Source of the DNA: an uncultured bacterium
GTDB taxonomy: Bacteria > Planctomycetota > UBA1135 > GCA-002686595
DNA: 64,000 nucleotides
NCBI GenBank assembly: GCA_938083085.1
Contig: CALLKX010000014.1
Location: forward strand, 237,934 to 301,933
Direction: 5' to 3'
Shown here: piece after piece, positions 56,174 through 63,901 of the stretch
How the letters are laid out: each line of letters begins with the position of its first letter
Position numbering within the stretch: position 1 is the first letter of the stretch
Notes under the pieces: generated by a model
What the model was told of the DNA's origin: nothing
Seen by the model: only the letters and a program-made list of their open reading frames with translations
Database searches by the model: none
Made by a program: the position numbers and the translations under genes

Positions 56174-56282
56174 AGGACCCTAACCGACACCTAACCCAAG
56201 GCCTAAGGGCAGGTTAGGCATCTGTGCGTGAAAAGCTCCTGGTTCGGGACCCGTTCGGGTTCAGGGCTAGGTTAGGTTAGGC
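56174..56282. promoter_or_regulatory. cluster of CCTAACC/GGTTAGG elements upstream of nadB
   Basis: Copies of CCTAACC or its complement GGTTAGG occur at about 56177-56184, 56190-56196, 56212-56218 and twice in GCTAGGTTAGGTTAGGC (56266-56282), in both orientations. They form two inverted pairs with 10-20-bp spacing. A-T-containing heptamers are rare in this GC-rich DNA, so five copies in 110 bp look like an operator array for a dimeric regulator. Which regulator, or whether it controls nadB or the rightward frame, is not known. Confidence 0.5.
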
Positions 56283-56333
56283 AACCGTTCGGGGACGTCC
56301 CCTCGCCCCGACGACCCAAGCCACGCACCGACC

Positions 56334-57188
56334 ATGACACGCCTCCTTCGCTCGCCGTTCCCCGTCGCCCCCAAGGCACCCGCCCTCCTCCAGCACGACC
56401 TGTTCGGGGGCCCGCCGATGGCCTTGGATGCCGCGGACGATACCGCTGCCTCGACGCCGGCGATGCGGCGCTGGTGCGAGATCGGAATGGCAGAGAGCCA
56501 TGTGGAGCCGGCCTTCACGGATCAAGGCCGCGCCGCTGCGGGGAGCCGGCGCGCCGGCATGCAGCGCACTGGCTCGCCGCGCACTGGCTCGCCGCGCACT
56601 GGCAGCATCGAGAAAGGTGGGGCTGCGACCACGGCCGCTGGATCAGCCGCTGATACAAACGCCGAGCGACACGGCTCACGGCCAGGACAGCTCTCGCGGC
56701 CCGGTCACTCCAACGGAGGTCGGAACCTCCAGAGCCCCATGGACCGCCACCTCGCCATCCTCGACCGGACGCTGCGCACCCGAGCCCCAAGGGTTGCCGC
56801 GTTCCTCAGCACTCCCGAAGCGTCGTCGTGCGGACACGCTCCGGGTCATCGGGCCGCCCCGGGCATTTCCGCCAAGGATCGGAGCAGCCGCTCCGGTGCT
56901 CGCACGCGGCCCATCATCATCCGGCGGCGGCGCGTTCAGACGCGTCAGACCGCGCTGGCCACCGCCGACGTGCGGAACGCGGGGGCCGGGATGATCGAGG
57001 CCACGGGTCGGATCTCGCCCGAGACCCTCCCCATGTCCTCCCCCACTCAGGCGCAGCCTGAGTGGAGCTGCGCAACGACCTGGTTGCGAGCAGCTGAGGC
57101 CTCGGGAGAGGACTCAATGCACCAGGTGACGGCCGCCGCCTCGTACATGTTTGTCGCGGCAATGCTGGCCTTCACCTTCGTCATCTGA
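56334..57188 (+). CDS. hypothetical protein, uncertain
   Basis: A 284-codon frame from ATG 56334 between nadB and lexA. Codon third positions at the two ends are G/C-rich like real genes, but the middle is Arg/Ser/Gly-rich and includes a 15-bp DNA repeat (56564-56603, reading RTGSP). The end is hydrophobic (SYMFVAAMLAFTFVI) and could be a membrane anchor. There is no recognisable domain and no clear ribosome site. It could be a small orphan envelope gene or chance coding in a 1.5-kb spacer. Confidence 0.35.
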   Translation: MTRLLRSPFPVAPKAPALLQHDLFGGPPMALDAADDTAASTPAMRRWCEIGMAESHVEPAFTDQGRAAAGSRRAGMQRTGSPRTGSPRTGSIEKGGAATTAAGSAADTNAERHGSRPGQLSRPGHSNGGRNLQSPMDRHLAILDRTLRTRAPRVAAFLSTPEASSCGHAPGHRAAPGISAKDRSSRSGARTRPIIIRRRRVQTRQTALATADVRNAGAGMIEATGRISPETLPMSSPTQAQPEWSCATTWLRAAEASGEDSMHQVTAAASYMFVAAMLAFTFVI

Positions 57189-57545
57189 CCCTCTCCCGTT
57201 GTCTCTATTTCCATCGGACCGCTCGAGCTCAGGGCTCGAACCGACTCCATCGAAGAGCCGGAAGCCCAAAGAGACGACACTCCGCAGTCCGCTCCAATGA
57301 TCACTCCAACGCAGCCCCAGGCGTCCCTTCAGCGGGCCTGGATCTCGGCACCGCCGAAGACCAGACCGCTGGACCAAGCCTGGCCGCCGCCAGGTTCCAC
57401 CTCACCCCACTCCGTGTCGCATCACCCTCCTCAGCGGCCGGAGTGACTCCCCCGGGAGCTGCCCACGAGTTCGCTCGGGGGTAGCTCCCATCTACGCGTG
57501 TGCTGGCCCTTTGCCACGTCTGTACCCAGCCCCCACCCCAATGCC
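57189..57545. other. spacer upstream of lexA
   Basis: A 357-bp region expected to carry the lexA promoter. It contains the strong hairpin at 57454-57489 about 57 bp before the lexA start. No convincing LexA operator of the known GTTC/CGAAC types was found by eye. Confidence 0.5.
57454..57489. promoter_or_regulatory. hairpin with TTCG tetraloop before lexA
   Basis: A 16-bp stem (57454-57469 with 57474-57489, one G-T pair, one mismatch) is capped by TTCG between G and C. It could end a transcript of the upstream frame or form a structured 5' leader of lexA mRNA. There is no T-run downstream. Confidence 0.55.
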
Positions 57546-58154
57546 ATGAGCACCCCTCCCCTCACCCGCCGGCAGCAGGACATCCTCCAGTTCCTCCGCA
57601 CGTACGTCGAGGAGCACGGCATCAGCCCGACCCTCGAGGAGATCGCGGCCCAGTTCGGCGTCAACAAGGTCACCATCTTCGGGCACGTGGCCGAGATGGA
57701 GCGCAAGGGCGTCATTCGGCGCCGGGCGAAAGGCGTGAGCCGGAGCCTCGAACTCGTCGATGATGAGGAAGAGTTGGGTGGCGGACTCTCCCTCCCGGTG
57801 CTCGGCAAGATCGCGGCGGGCGCGCCGATCGAGACCATTGAGGAGCCAGAGCAACTCAACTTCGCGGACCTCGTACCGGAGGGCAAGGACGTCTATGCCC
57901 TCGAGGTCCAGGGTGAGTCGATGATCGAGGACGCCATCGCGAATGGAGACATCGTCCTCATTGAAAGACGGCAGTCCGCACGGGACGGAGAGACCGTGGT
58001 GGCCGTCCTTCCCGATGGAGACGCGACGCTGAAGCGCTTCTATCGCGAGGGGAAGCAATTCCGGCTCCAGCCGGCGAACTCATCCATGAGCCCGATCATC
58101 GTTGACGAGGTGGAGATTCGGGGCGTCGTGATCGGCGTGGTACGGAAGTACTGA
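57546..58154 (+). CDS. lexA: LexA repressor
   Basis: A 202-residue repressor-protease (ATG 57546, MSTPPLTRRQQDILQFLRTYV). The N-terminal winged helix has SPTLEEIAAQFGVNKVTIFGHV (28-48). The C-terminal S24 peptidase has the cleavage site Ala91-Gly92 in GKIAAGAP, Ser125 in QGESM and Lys163 in LKRFYR. RecA-triggered self-cleavage releases SOS genes. The recognition helix (GVNKVTIFGHV) differs from E. coli LexA, so its operator is probably lineage-specific. No SOS partner gene (imuA, imuB, dnaE2) is adjacent in this window. Confidence 0.97.
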   Translation: MSTPPLTRRQQDILQFLRTYVEEHGISPTLEEIAAQFGVNKVTIFGHVAEMERKGVIRRRAKGVSRSLELVDDEEELGGGLSLPVLGKIAAGAPIETIEEPEQLNFADLVPEGKDVYALEVQGESMIEDAIANGDIVLIERRQSARDGETVVAVLPDGDATLKRFYREGKQFRLQPANSSMSPIIVDEVEIRGVVIGVVRKY

Positions 58155-58322
58155 GTGGCCGTTGATGGCTGGCACCAGCGGGGGGGGAATGGCCGGACTC
58201 CTCCTCCGGCCACGGGCCGTTGAACGCTCGTCGCGAGCCGACGCTTTCCGCTCCCCACCGGGCCCACCGTTCGCGCCGGCGGTCGGCACGGCACCCTGCG
58301 GTGCCCCCCTGCGGTGACCCCC

Positions 58323-58361
58323 TGCTGTGGCTTCCTGCTGTGGCTTCCTGCTGCGGCTTCC
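58323..58361. repeat. tandem repeat, 13-bp unit x 3
   Basis: TGCTGTGGCTTCC repeats at 58323, 58336 and 58349 (third copy TGCTGCGG...). Decayed copies precede it from about 58300. Confidence 0.85.
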
Positions 58362-58509
58362 CGCGCGGTCACCGGCGGTCCCGCCACGCGTCTTGCGTGC
58401 GAGCCACTTGACGGGTGACCTTCGCGGTAAGGGCGCGCCATGGCCAGTGACATGGGGCCGTCGCTGGAGCTTGGGCTCGGGCGCAGTGATCCCAGCGCGG
58501 TGACTCCGG

Positions 58510-58607
58510 CGCTGTGCCCCTCGCGCTGTGTCCCGCGCGCTGTGGTCCGCGCACTGTGGTCCGCGCGCTGTGGTCCGCGCACTGTGATCCTCGCGCTGTG
58601 TCCTCCA
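58510..58607. repeat. tandem array, 14-bp unit x 7
   Basis: Units such as CGCTGTGGTCCGCG and CACTGTGGTCCGCG repeat at exact 14-bp spacing from 58510, with an alternating CGCTG/CACTG start in the middle copies. One or two decayed copies precede it. Confidence 0.88.
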
Positions 58608-58845
58608 GGACGGGGCCGGGGGGCCTTGACCTCGGGGCGGGGCGGGAATGCGAAAGGCGGCCTTGGCGGCCCTCACCACGCGGCATCAGAGCGGAGTCAG
58701 GACGATCAGGCGCTCGCTTGGGTGGGCGACCGGGGTAGCCTTTGGGGCGTCTCGGACCTGGACGCGTGGGAGCCGTGGCTCTCCGCTCCCTGTCCATTCA
58801 CTCCACGCCCCCGCACTCCACGTCCCCACCCGGGACCCTCTCCCG

Positions 58846-59463
58846 TTGGCGACCTCTCCTGACTCCAAGACGACCGCCTCGGCGCTGTCCCCCCAGCTGA
58901 AGCTCGCCCTCGATATGGGGCCGCTGATCGTCTTCTTCGTGACCTTCTTCGTGGCGAAGCGAGTCGTTGAGGATGACACCCAGGGGATGATCTGGGCCAC
59001 GGGGATCTTCGTCGTGGTGACCGCGATCGCCTTGGCGGTCTCCTATGCCATCGAGCGGAAGCTCCACGCCATGCCGCTCATCACCGGCGCTGTGGTGCTC
59101 GTGATGGGCGGGCTGACCGTCTACTTCAACGATGAGCGGTTCATCAAGTACAAGCCCACCATCGTCAGCGGGCTCATGGGCTCAACCCTCCTCATCGGCT
59201 GGGCCAGGGGCAAGTCGCTGATCAAGCCCCTCCTCGGGAGCACCCTGGAGTTGGACGATGCGGGCTGGCGCACGTTGACGCTGCGCTGGGGCTTCTTCTT
59301 CCTCGTGGTTGCCGGCTTGAACGAGTTGGTCTGGCGGTCCACGACCACCTCGGTGTGGCTGAACTTCAAGCTGTTTGGAATCCTTGGCCTCACCTTCCTC
59401 TTCATGCTCCTGCAGCAGCCGCTGATCCAGCGACACAGCCCCGCCCCCCCGACCGAAGACTGA
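58846..59463 (+). CDS. yciB: YciB/septation protein A family membrane protein
   Basis: A 205-residue protein. No ATG lies before the conserved start; TTG 58846 (ATSPDSKTTASALSPQ) is chosen because it places LDMGPLIVFFVTFFVAKRV at the usual position. Five or six membrane segments follow, with the family motif GGLTVYFNDERFIKYKPTIV and a C-terminal NELVWRSTTTSVWLNFKLFG. YciB is an inner-membrane protein linked to envelope synthesis and septation in gamma-proteobacteria. It is the first gene of a probable plus-strand operon: the candidate selenoprotein starts 21 bp after its stop, and the rhomboid gene follows. Confidence 0.9.
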   Translation: MATSPDSKTTASALSPQLKLALDMGPLIVFFVTFFVAKRVVEDDTQGMIWATGIFVVVTAIALAVSYAIERKLHAMPLITGAVVLVMGGLTVYFNDERFIKYKPTIVSGLMGSTLLIGWARGKSLIKPLLGSTLELDDAGWRTLTLRWGFFFLVVAGLNELVWRSTTTSVWLNFKLFGILGLTFLFMLLQQPLIQRHSPAPPTED

Positions 59464-59484
59464 GGTCTTCACCCGACCACGACC

Positions 59485-59853
59485 ATGACCGAGCTCCCCG
59501 ACAACATGACCGTCCTGAGCCAGGGCAAGTTCAAGGCCGTCAATGACCAGCGCATTCGCCTGGAGAAGGCGGGCCTTGAGGCCCGCGTGATCTGCCCGCC
59601 CGGTGTGGATCCCAACGGCTGAGGCGCGGCCCTCTGGCTCGCGGTCGCGAAGCCTGACATCCAACAAGCGGCGGAGCTCATCCAGAGAGACGCCGACGAA
59701 GACCTCCTGCGCGTCGACCCCGAGGGCGTGGCCCTCGAGGCGGCTCGGCATGTGATTGACCTCGACGCGGAGTCGTCGCAGTGCCCCGCCTGTATGGCGG
59801 AGATCCCGCGGGGAGCCAACCGCTGCCCCGACTGTCTGCTGCGCCTGGGCTGA
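59485..59853 (+). CDS. candidate selenoprotein: small alpha/beta domain plus zinc ribbon, in-frame TGA at codon 46
   Basis: ATG 59485 opens a frame that meets TGA at 59620-59622 and continues in the same frame to TGA 59851-59853, giving 122 residues with selenocysteine proposed at 46. Both halves use G/C third positions like real genes. The first half (GKFKAVNDQRIRLEKAGLEARVICPPGVDPNG) and the second (GAALWLAVAKPDIQQAAELIQ) join into one plausible small alpha/beta domain of DUF2007 style, cut in two if the TGA is a stop. The C-terminus has CPAC (100-103) and CPDC (114-117), a zinc ribbon. A hairpin 13 bp after the TGA fits a bacterial SECIS. The alternative is a pseudogene or sequencing error. 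The gene lies 21 bp after yciB and 38 bp before the rhomboid gene. Confidence 0.7.
59636..59654 (+). promoter_or_regulatory. candidate bacterial SECIS element
   Basis: GGCTCGC (59636-59642) pairs with GCG and AGCC (59647-59649, 59651-59654) leaving one bulged A, with apical loop GGTC (59643-59646). The loop begins 20 nt after TGA 59620-59622. Known bacterial SECIS rules ask for a loop 16-37 nt downstream, 3-14 nt long, with a G in its first two positions; all are met. E. coli fdhF also has a GGTC-like loop. Confidence 0.6.
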
Positions 59854-59891
59854 GGGCGCGGAGACGACCCGGACCAGATGCCCTACACCTC

Positions 59892-60806
59892 ATGAACGCG
59901 GCAGATCCTTTCGGACCCCTTCCGCCGGGCCATGTTGAGGTTCTTCGCGGTCGCTCTCGACGCGCGATTCGAGACAGTGTCCTGGCGCTGCAGGCGCGAG
60001 GCATTCAGCACTCGGTCCAGGTGAACGGCGCCGGCGCGCGGGTCCTCGTGATGGTTCACGATGCGGCGGCCGCCAGCGCGGAGCTCGTCGACTTTGCTGC
60101 CGAGGCCGCCACCTGGGGTCAGCCCCCCCCACCGCCCCCGCCGATCCGCAGCAAGGGCGTCATCGCGGCGCTCTTGTTCGGGCTGCTGTGCGCGGTGCTC
60201 TTCCCCATCGGGCAGCAGGGCGCGTTCGGATTGAACTGGTGGGATCAGGGCCTCATGAGCGCGGCCGAGGTGCGCGGCGGGGAGCTGTGGAGGACGATCA
60301 CGGCCCTGACGCTCCACGTGGACGCACAACACCTCGTGGGTAATCTGGTGTTCGGTTCCCTCTTCGGGGTCCTCGCAGCCCACTCCCTCGGGGCAGGGCT
60401 GGCGTGGTTCTGCACGCTCGCCGCAGGGACCATCGGCAACCTCACCGAGTCGTTCCTCACGTCTCCCTCCCACACGGCAGTGGGAGCCTCGACCGCGATC
60501 TTCGGCACGCTCGGGGTCATGGTCACCTCGGAGTGGACGCGTCGCGGGCAAGCACGCGCCCCCTGGGTCCGCCGCGTCGCGCCGCTCTTCGGGGGTGCCG
60601 TGCTCTTCGGCTGGCTCGGCGTCGGGGATGGCTCGGGGCGGGTCGACGTCCTCGCCCACGCCACCGGCTTCATGGCCGGCGCGCTGATCGGAATCGCCGT
60701 CAGCCGCCTCGACCTCGCCGAACGCCTGGGATCGCGCGGCCAGGCCGGCCTCGCCGCCACGACGCTCGCCATCATTGCTGTGGCCTGGTTCGCCGCCCTC
60801 CGCTGA
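59892..60806 (+). CDS. rhomboid-family intramembrane serine protease with N-terminal DUF2007-like domain
   Basis: A 304-residue membrane protease (ATG 59892). Residues about 12-72 form a small alpha/beta domain (VLRGRSRRAIRDSVLALQARGIQHSV), which resembles the start of the adjacent candidate selenoprotein. A Pro run (about 78-84) leads to six membrane helices with rhomboid signatures: HVDAQHLVGN (142-151), nucleophile Ser200 in GASTAIFG and catalytic His256 in HATGFMAGAL. It cleaves membrane proteins within the bilayer; the substrate is unknown. The same design, with a leading small domain, is common in myxobacterial and planctomycete rhomboids. It is last in the yciB-selenoprotein-rhomboid unit. 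Confidence 0.93.
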   Translation: MNAADPFGPLPPGHVEVLRGRSRRAIRDSVLALQARGIQHSVQVNGAGARVLVMVHDAAAASAELVDFAAEAATWGQPPPPPPPIRSKGVIAALLFGLLCAVLFPIGQQGAFGLNWWDQGLMSAAEVRGGELWRTITALTLHVDAQHLVGNLVFGSLFGVLAAHSLGAGLAWFCTLAAGTIGNLTESFLTSPSHTAVGASTAIFGTLGVMVTSEWTRRGQARAPWVRRVAPLFGGAVLFGWLGVGDGSGRVDVLAHATGFMAGALIGIAVSRLDLAERLGSRGQAGLAATTLAIIAVAWFAALR

Positions 60807-60834
60807 GCCCCACGGTCCAGCCCCTGCCCGACGC

Positions 60835-60856
60835 CCGGCCTTCTCTATGAGGCCGG
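60835..60856. terminator. weak terminator hairpin
   Basis: CCGGCC (60835-60840) and GGCCGG (60851-60856) pair, with two extra pairs inward, 29 bp after the rhomboid stop. It is modest in length and lacks a T-run. It lies in a 264-bp spacer between convergent genes with nothing else recognised. Confidence 0.4.
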
Positions 60857-61070
60857 CAGCGGAGTACGGCGCACCGCGAAGCGCCAGCAACAGCCGGGGG
60901 TGAAACTCGACGGGGCGCCGCCAGCAACGATCGCCTGGCCAACGGAGTCGCCGCCCATGATCGAGCGCGGACATCAGCTGAGCCCGGGAGCCCGGGAACC
61001 CGAGCGAGGGCGAGGCCAGGCAGGGCCATCAGCACGCAGTGCCGACGGCCCGGCACGGCCCCATGAGGGC

Positions 61071-62750
61071 CTAGCCCCCCACGCGGCGGAAGCGCCCGCC
61101 GCTCTGCTCCGCGAGAGCCTTGAGCGTGCCGTCGCCTTCGGTGCCGATCAGCACGGAGTGGAATCGAACCGGGTACAGGGGGAGGACCCGATCGAGGAAG
61201 GGCTTGACCCAGGAGCGACCGCCGTCGGTCGCGCCATCACAGAGAACGATCACGGTATCTGCCTCGAGGGCGTCAAGGTCCGGCTGCCCCCGCTCGTCCA
61301 TGAGGAGCGCGCGCTCGATCGCGAGCCGCGGATTCGTCCCCCCGCCCGGGACCCGCGCGAGCAAGGACCGACGCGCCCGCTCGAGGTTCTCGGCGGTCGC
61401 CTCGACCAGCTTGGAACTGGAGACCAGGGGCGCCTGGTTGAAGAGAATGACGTTGAACTTCGTTTGCTCGGGGGCAGCCTGGAGGAACCTCACCAGCTGC
61501 TCCACCGCCTCCTCGAAACGGGTCGTGCTGGTGGTCCCCCAGCGGTTCGACATGCTCCCAGAGATATCGATCACGAAGGTCACCCGGTCGGAGTCGGGCC
61601 GCAGGCCAAAGAACCCGACGGAGCTGCCCGGCTCGTCCAGCCGTCGTCGCTCGCGCTCCTTGAACTCCGCGCTCCCGGGCCGGAGCTCCTTGCCGAGCCG
61701 CACGTTCACCCACCACTCGATCCAGGGAGCGGGCTCGGGGCCAAAGAACTTACCGCTGATCTCCTGCAGAGCGCGCGCCAGGTCGGATCGGATCCGCACG
61801 ACCCCGGCGTAGCTCTTGTCACCGCGATCGCGCCGGTCCCAGACCACAAGGGCGTCGAGGAGGACCCCCACGCGCCCCTCGAGGGAGAGCGCGCCGAGCA
61901 GCCGCATGGCACGGGCCGGCTGACGCCAGTCCGGTTGGATGAGCATGGTCCGCAGGCGCCGCTCGAGCATCTCGGCGGCCTGCGGACCCAGTGGTTCACC
62001 GCAGCCCTCGATCCGCTGGAGGAGCAGCGTCATCGGATGACGGGCATCGCCCGGCCTCATCCCGGCTCCGAGCTGTTGAACGAGGCAGCGGTCCACGGCG
62101 TCATCGGGGCCGAAGCGCCCAGCCCAGCGCGCGAGCATGTCGAGCGCCTGCGGCTGGAGCGGATCCCCGACATCCCGAGCGACGGTGAGCAACGCGGTCT
62201 TGAGACCCGGCACAGCGCGAGTCGTGAGCACCGACAACGCCAGCTCTCGCTCGAGCAAGTCCGGAGCCGTGCCGCTCGGTCCAGACGCCGAGACGACCAG
62301 GTCTGCGAGGAGCCACGATCGAAACGCCTTGGCCTCGGCCCCCTCCAGCAGGTCATCGAGAAGCGCTCGGCCAGCCGATCCAACCGCCGCCCGCTGCTGG
62401 GGTCCAACGAGCCCTCGCCGCGGATCGCCCAGGGAGGCGCAGAGGATGCCCAGCCTCCACAGGTCACGCGCATCTGCCGAGGAGGCCTCAGCGGTGCGTG
62501 CTTGCTCGACGCCATCTACGAACCTCTGGACAAACCGCTCGCCGGGTTCGGACCGTCCCGCCCCTGAATCCCTCCAATCGAGAGCCTGCTCAAGGAGTTG
62601 TGCGGTCCTTGCCTGGGCCAGCAGCGGAGTCCGTGACCCCACCGTCGTCAGTACCAAGAGGAACCCGATCCACCACCCAAGACGCCGCGGCCCACGGCGG
62701 CGAGCGTCGAGCGAGAGAGGTTCGGGCTGGTTGGGGGTCACCAAGATCAT
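61071..62750 (-). CDS. secreted or membrane VWA-domain protein
   Basis: A 559-residue protein starting at ATG 62750 (MILVTPNQPEPLSLDARRRGPRRLGWWIGFLLVLTTVG, quoted in part), with a signal anchor at about residues 20-38. The first 340 residues are helical and Arg/Leu-rich without a recognised family. Residues about 365-555 form a von Willebrand factor A domain: VTFVIDISGSMSNRWG gives the MIDAS DxSxS, with LCDGATDGG later. VWA domains bind metal and protein ligands. Planctomycetes have many such secreted VWA proteins; the role is unknown. It converges with the rhomboid gene. Confidence 0.85.
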   Translation of the reverse strand: MILVTPNQPEPLSLDARRRGPRRLGWWIGFLLVLTTVGSRTPLLAQARTAQLLEQALDWRDSGAGRSEPGERFVQRFVDGVEQARTAEASSADARDLWRLGILCASLGDPRRGLVGPQQRAAVGSAGRALLDDLLEGAEAKAFRSWLLADLVVSASGPSGTAPDLLERELALSVLTTRAVPGLKTALLTVARDVGDPLQPQALDMLARWAGRFGPDDAVDRCLVQQLGAGMRPGDARHPMTLLLQRIEGCGEPLGPQAAEMLERRLRTMLIQPDWRQPARAMRLLGALSLEGRVGVLLDALVVWDRRDRGDKSYAGVVRIRSDLARALQEISGKFFGPEPAPWIEWWVNVRLGKELRPGSAEFKERERRRLDEPGSSVGFFGLRPDSDRVTFVIDISGSMSNRWGTTSTTRFEEAVEQLVRFLQAAPEQTKFNVILFNQAPLVSSSKLVEATAENLERARRSLLARVPGGGTNPRLAIERALLMDERGQPDLDALEADTVIVLCDGATDGGRSWVKPFLDRVLPLYPVRFHSVLIGTEGDGTLKALAEQSGGRFRRVGG

Positions 62751-62991
62751 GGCTAGCTTCGCATCGCGGACGTGCCGCTCACCCCCTCCGCCACCTGCCA
62801 TGCCGGGGGCGCCGCCAAGTGCCGACGGCGCATCGAGGCCTGGAGGAGCCTATCGCCGACGTGCAGGGTGGTCACCGAACCTCTTGTGGACATGGGGCCC
62901 CTGACCGCGCTCCGCGGCCCCAGCAAAGGGCACTCCGATGGCCCGTCACCGGGCGCTGACCGCTTGCGCCCGTTGCCGAGCGCGCGTTCGA

Positions 62992-63684
62992 TCAGACACG
63001 AACATGCCGGAACAGAAGGAGATCTGTTCCTCGGGTGTACGCCACTCCTGGGAGATTTGTCGCGTAAGGATCCTCCTGGGCTCCGAGCCCGGGGAAGCGG
63101 AATTCCCCCACGCCCCCGTCCTCGAATTCGATCGTGAAGTAATAAGTCGTCCGACCGCTCCAACCGGAGATCTCCGTCTCGCTCCGACGGTCCACGATCA
63201 GTGCAGCCCTCTTCATGAGCGGCCGCGCCACCGCAGCGTTCTGACGCGCCTTACCTCTTCCGCGGAGCCTCATGCCCATGAACAGCGCGAACGCGCTGAC
63301 CAGAAAAAGCAGTACCGAGAGCCCATCCGACAAGGAGTGGCCGGCGCTCAGTCCAAAGCCGAGCGCACCCGCCAGCGCCGCCAAAGCGAGGCTCAGTAAC
63401 GGACCGGACCACCAGACCAGCCGGGCTGCGTCATACCAGTCCTGGCCCTCCGGAGGATCCCAGGCCAACGCGCCCTCGTAGGTGTCATGCTCGAGAACAC
63501 GCCCAATTCGGCTCGCATTGACACTCTCGAGACGACGCTTGTCCGCGGCAGTCTCAAGGGGCGAGGCGCAGTAAGGGCAAAGCGAGACCGGAATATCCGG
63601 AAGCTTGGAGCCGCACTGGGGACAGTCCACGAGGCGCCCCGAGGGGTACTCGCTGGAGGGTTCGGTGACAGTGTCTTGATCCAT
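62992..63684 (-). CDS. zinc-ribbon membrane protein
   Basis: A 230-residue protein starting at ATG 63684 (MDQDTVTEPSSEYPSGRLVD). A zinc ribbon lies at the N-terminus (CPQC...CPYC, about 21-39). Two membrane helices follow (SLALAALAGALGFGLSAG and LSVLLFLVSAFALFMGM, about 95-140). The C-terminal domain (about 155-230) is beta-rich (YYFTIEFEDGGVGEFRFPG), of the DUF3592/cell-surface type by pattern. The function is unknown. The in-frame upstream start (63837) would add a Ser/Gly-rich leader without support. Confidence 0.78.
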   Translation of the reverse strand: MDQDTVTEPSSEYPSGRLVDCPQCGSKLPDIPVSLCPYCASPLETAADKRRLESVNASRIGRVLEHDTYEGALAWDPPEGQDWYDAARLVWWSGPLLSLALAALAGALGFGLSAGHSLSDGLSVLLFLVSAFALFMGMRLRGRGKARQNAAVARPLMKRAALIVDRRSETEISGWSGRTTYYFTIEFEDGGVGEFRFPGLGAQEDPYATNLPGVAYTRGTDLLLFRHVRV

Positions 63685-63850
63685 GAAGGCCGTCCGCGGC
63701 AACAGTTGAAATGTACCCGCCCAGGAGGCGCAATCCCAAGGGATGCCACCGAAGTCGAGCGAACAAGCGGGAACCGCTCCGACCGAGACAGGTGAGCTCC
63801 GTGGTGGTGCCTCCGCCCCCCCGCTTGCGGGCGTCATCGACTGACAGCGG

Positions 63851-63891
63851 GGACAAAGCAGAAGCGCGCCTCACCGTGAGGTGAGACGCGC
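63851..63891 (-). terminator. rho-independent terminator of the rRNA operon
   Basis: On the minus strand, a 12-bp stem (arms 63880-63891 and 63864-63875, one G-T pair) with a 4-nt loop is followed by TTCTGCTTTGTC. It lies about 10 bp after the 5S rRNA 3' end and ends the rRNA transcript coming from the right. Confidence 0.82.
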
Positions 63892-63901
63892 TGAGAGAAC
63901 C

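Larger units (their letters stand above)
58155..58845. other. repeat-rich intergenic region
   Basis: A 691-bp spacer between lexA and yciB, both plus strand. It holds three copies of a 13-bp unit (58323-58361) and an array of a 14-bp unit (58510-58607). Frames through it are low-complexity. Nothing else was recognised. Confidence 0.6.

Noticed and set aside
57189..57545. LexA operator upstream of lexA
   Set aside because: No palindrome matching the Gram-positive CGAAC-N4-GTTCG or proteobacterial CTGT-N8-ACAG types was seen; the operator of this lineage is unknown to me.
59620..59622. TGA read as tryptophan (alternative genetic code)
   Set aside because: Many other genes here end in TGA (for example the MlaE/MlaF overlap) and use TGG for Trp, so genome-wide recoding is excluded.
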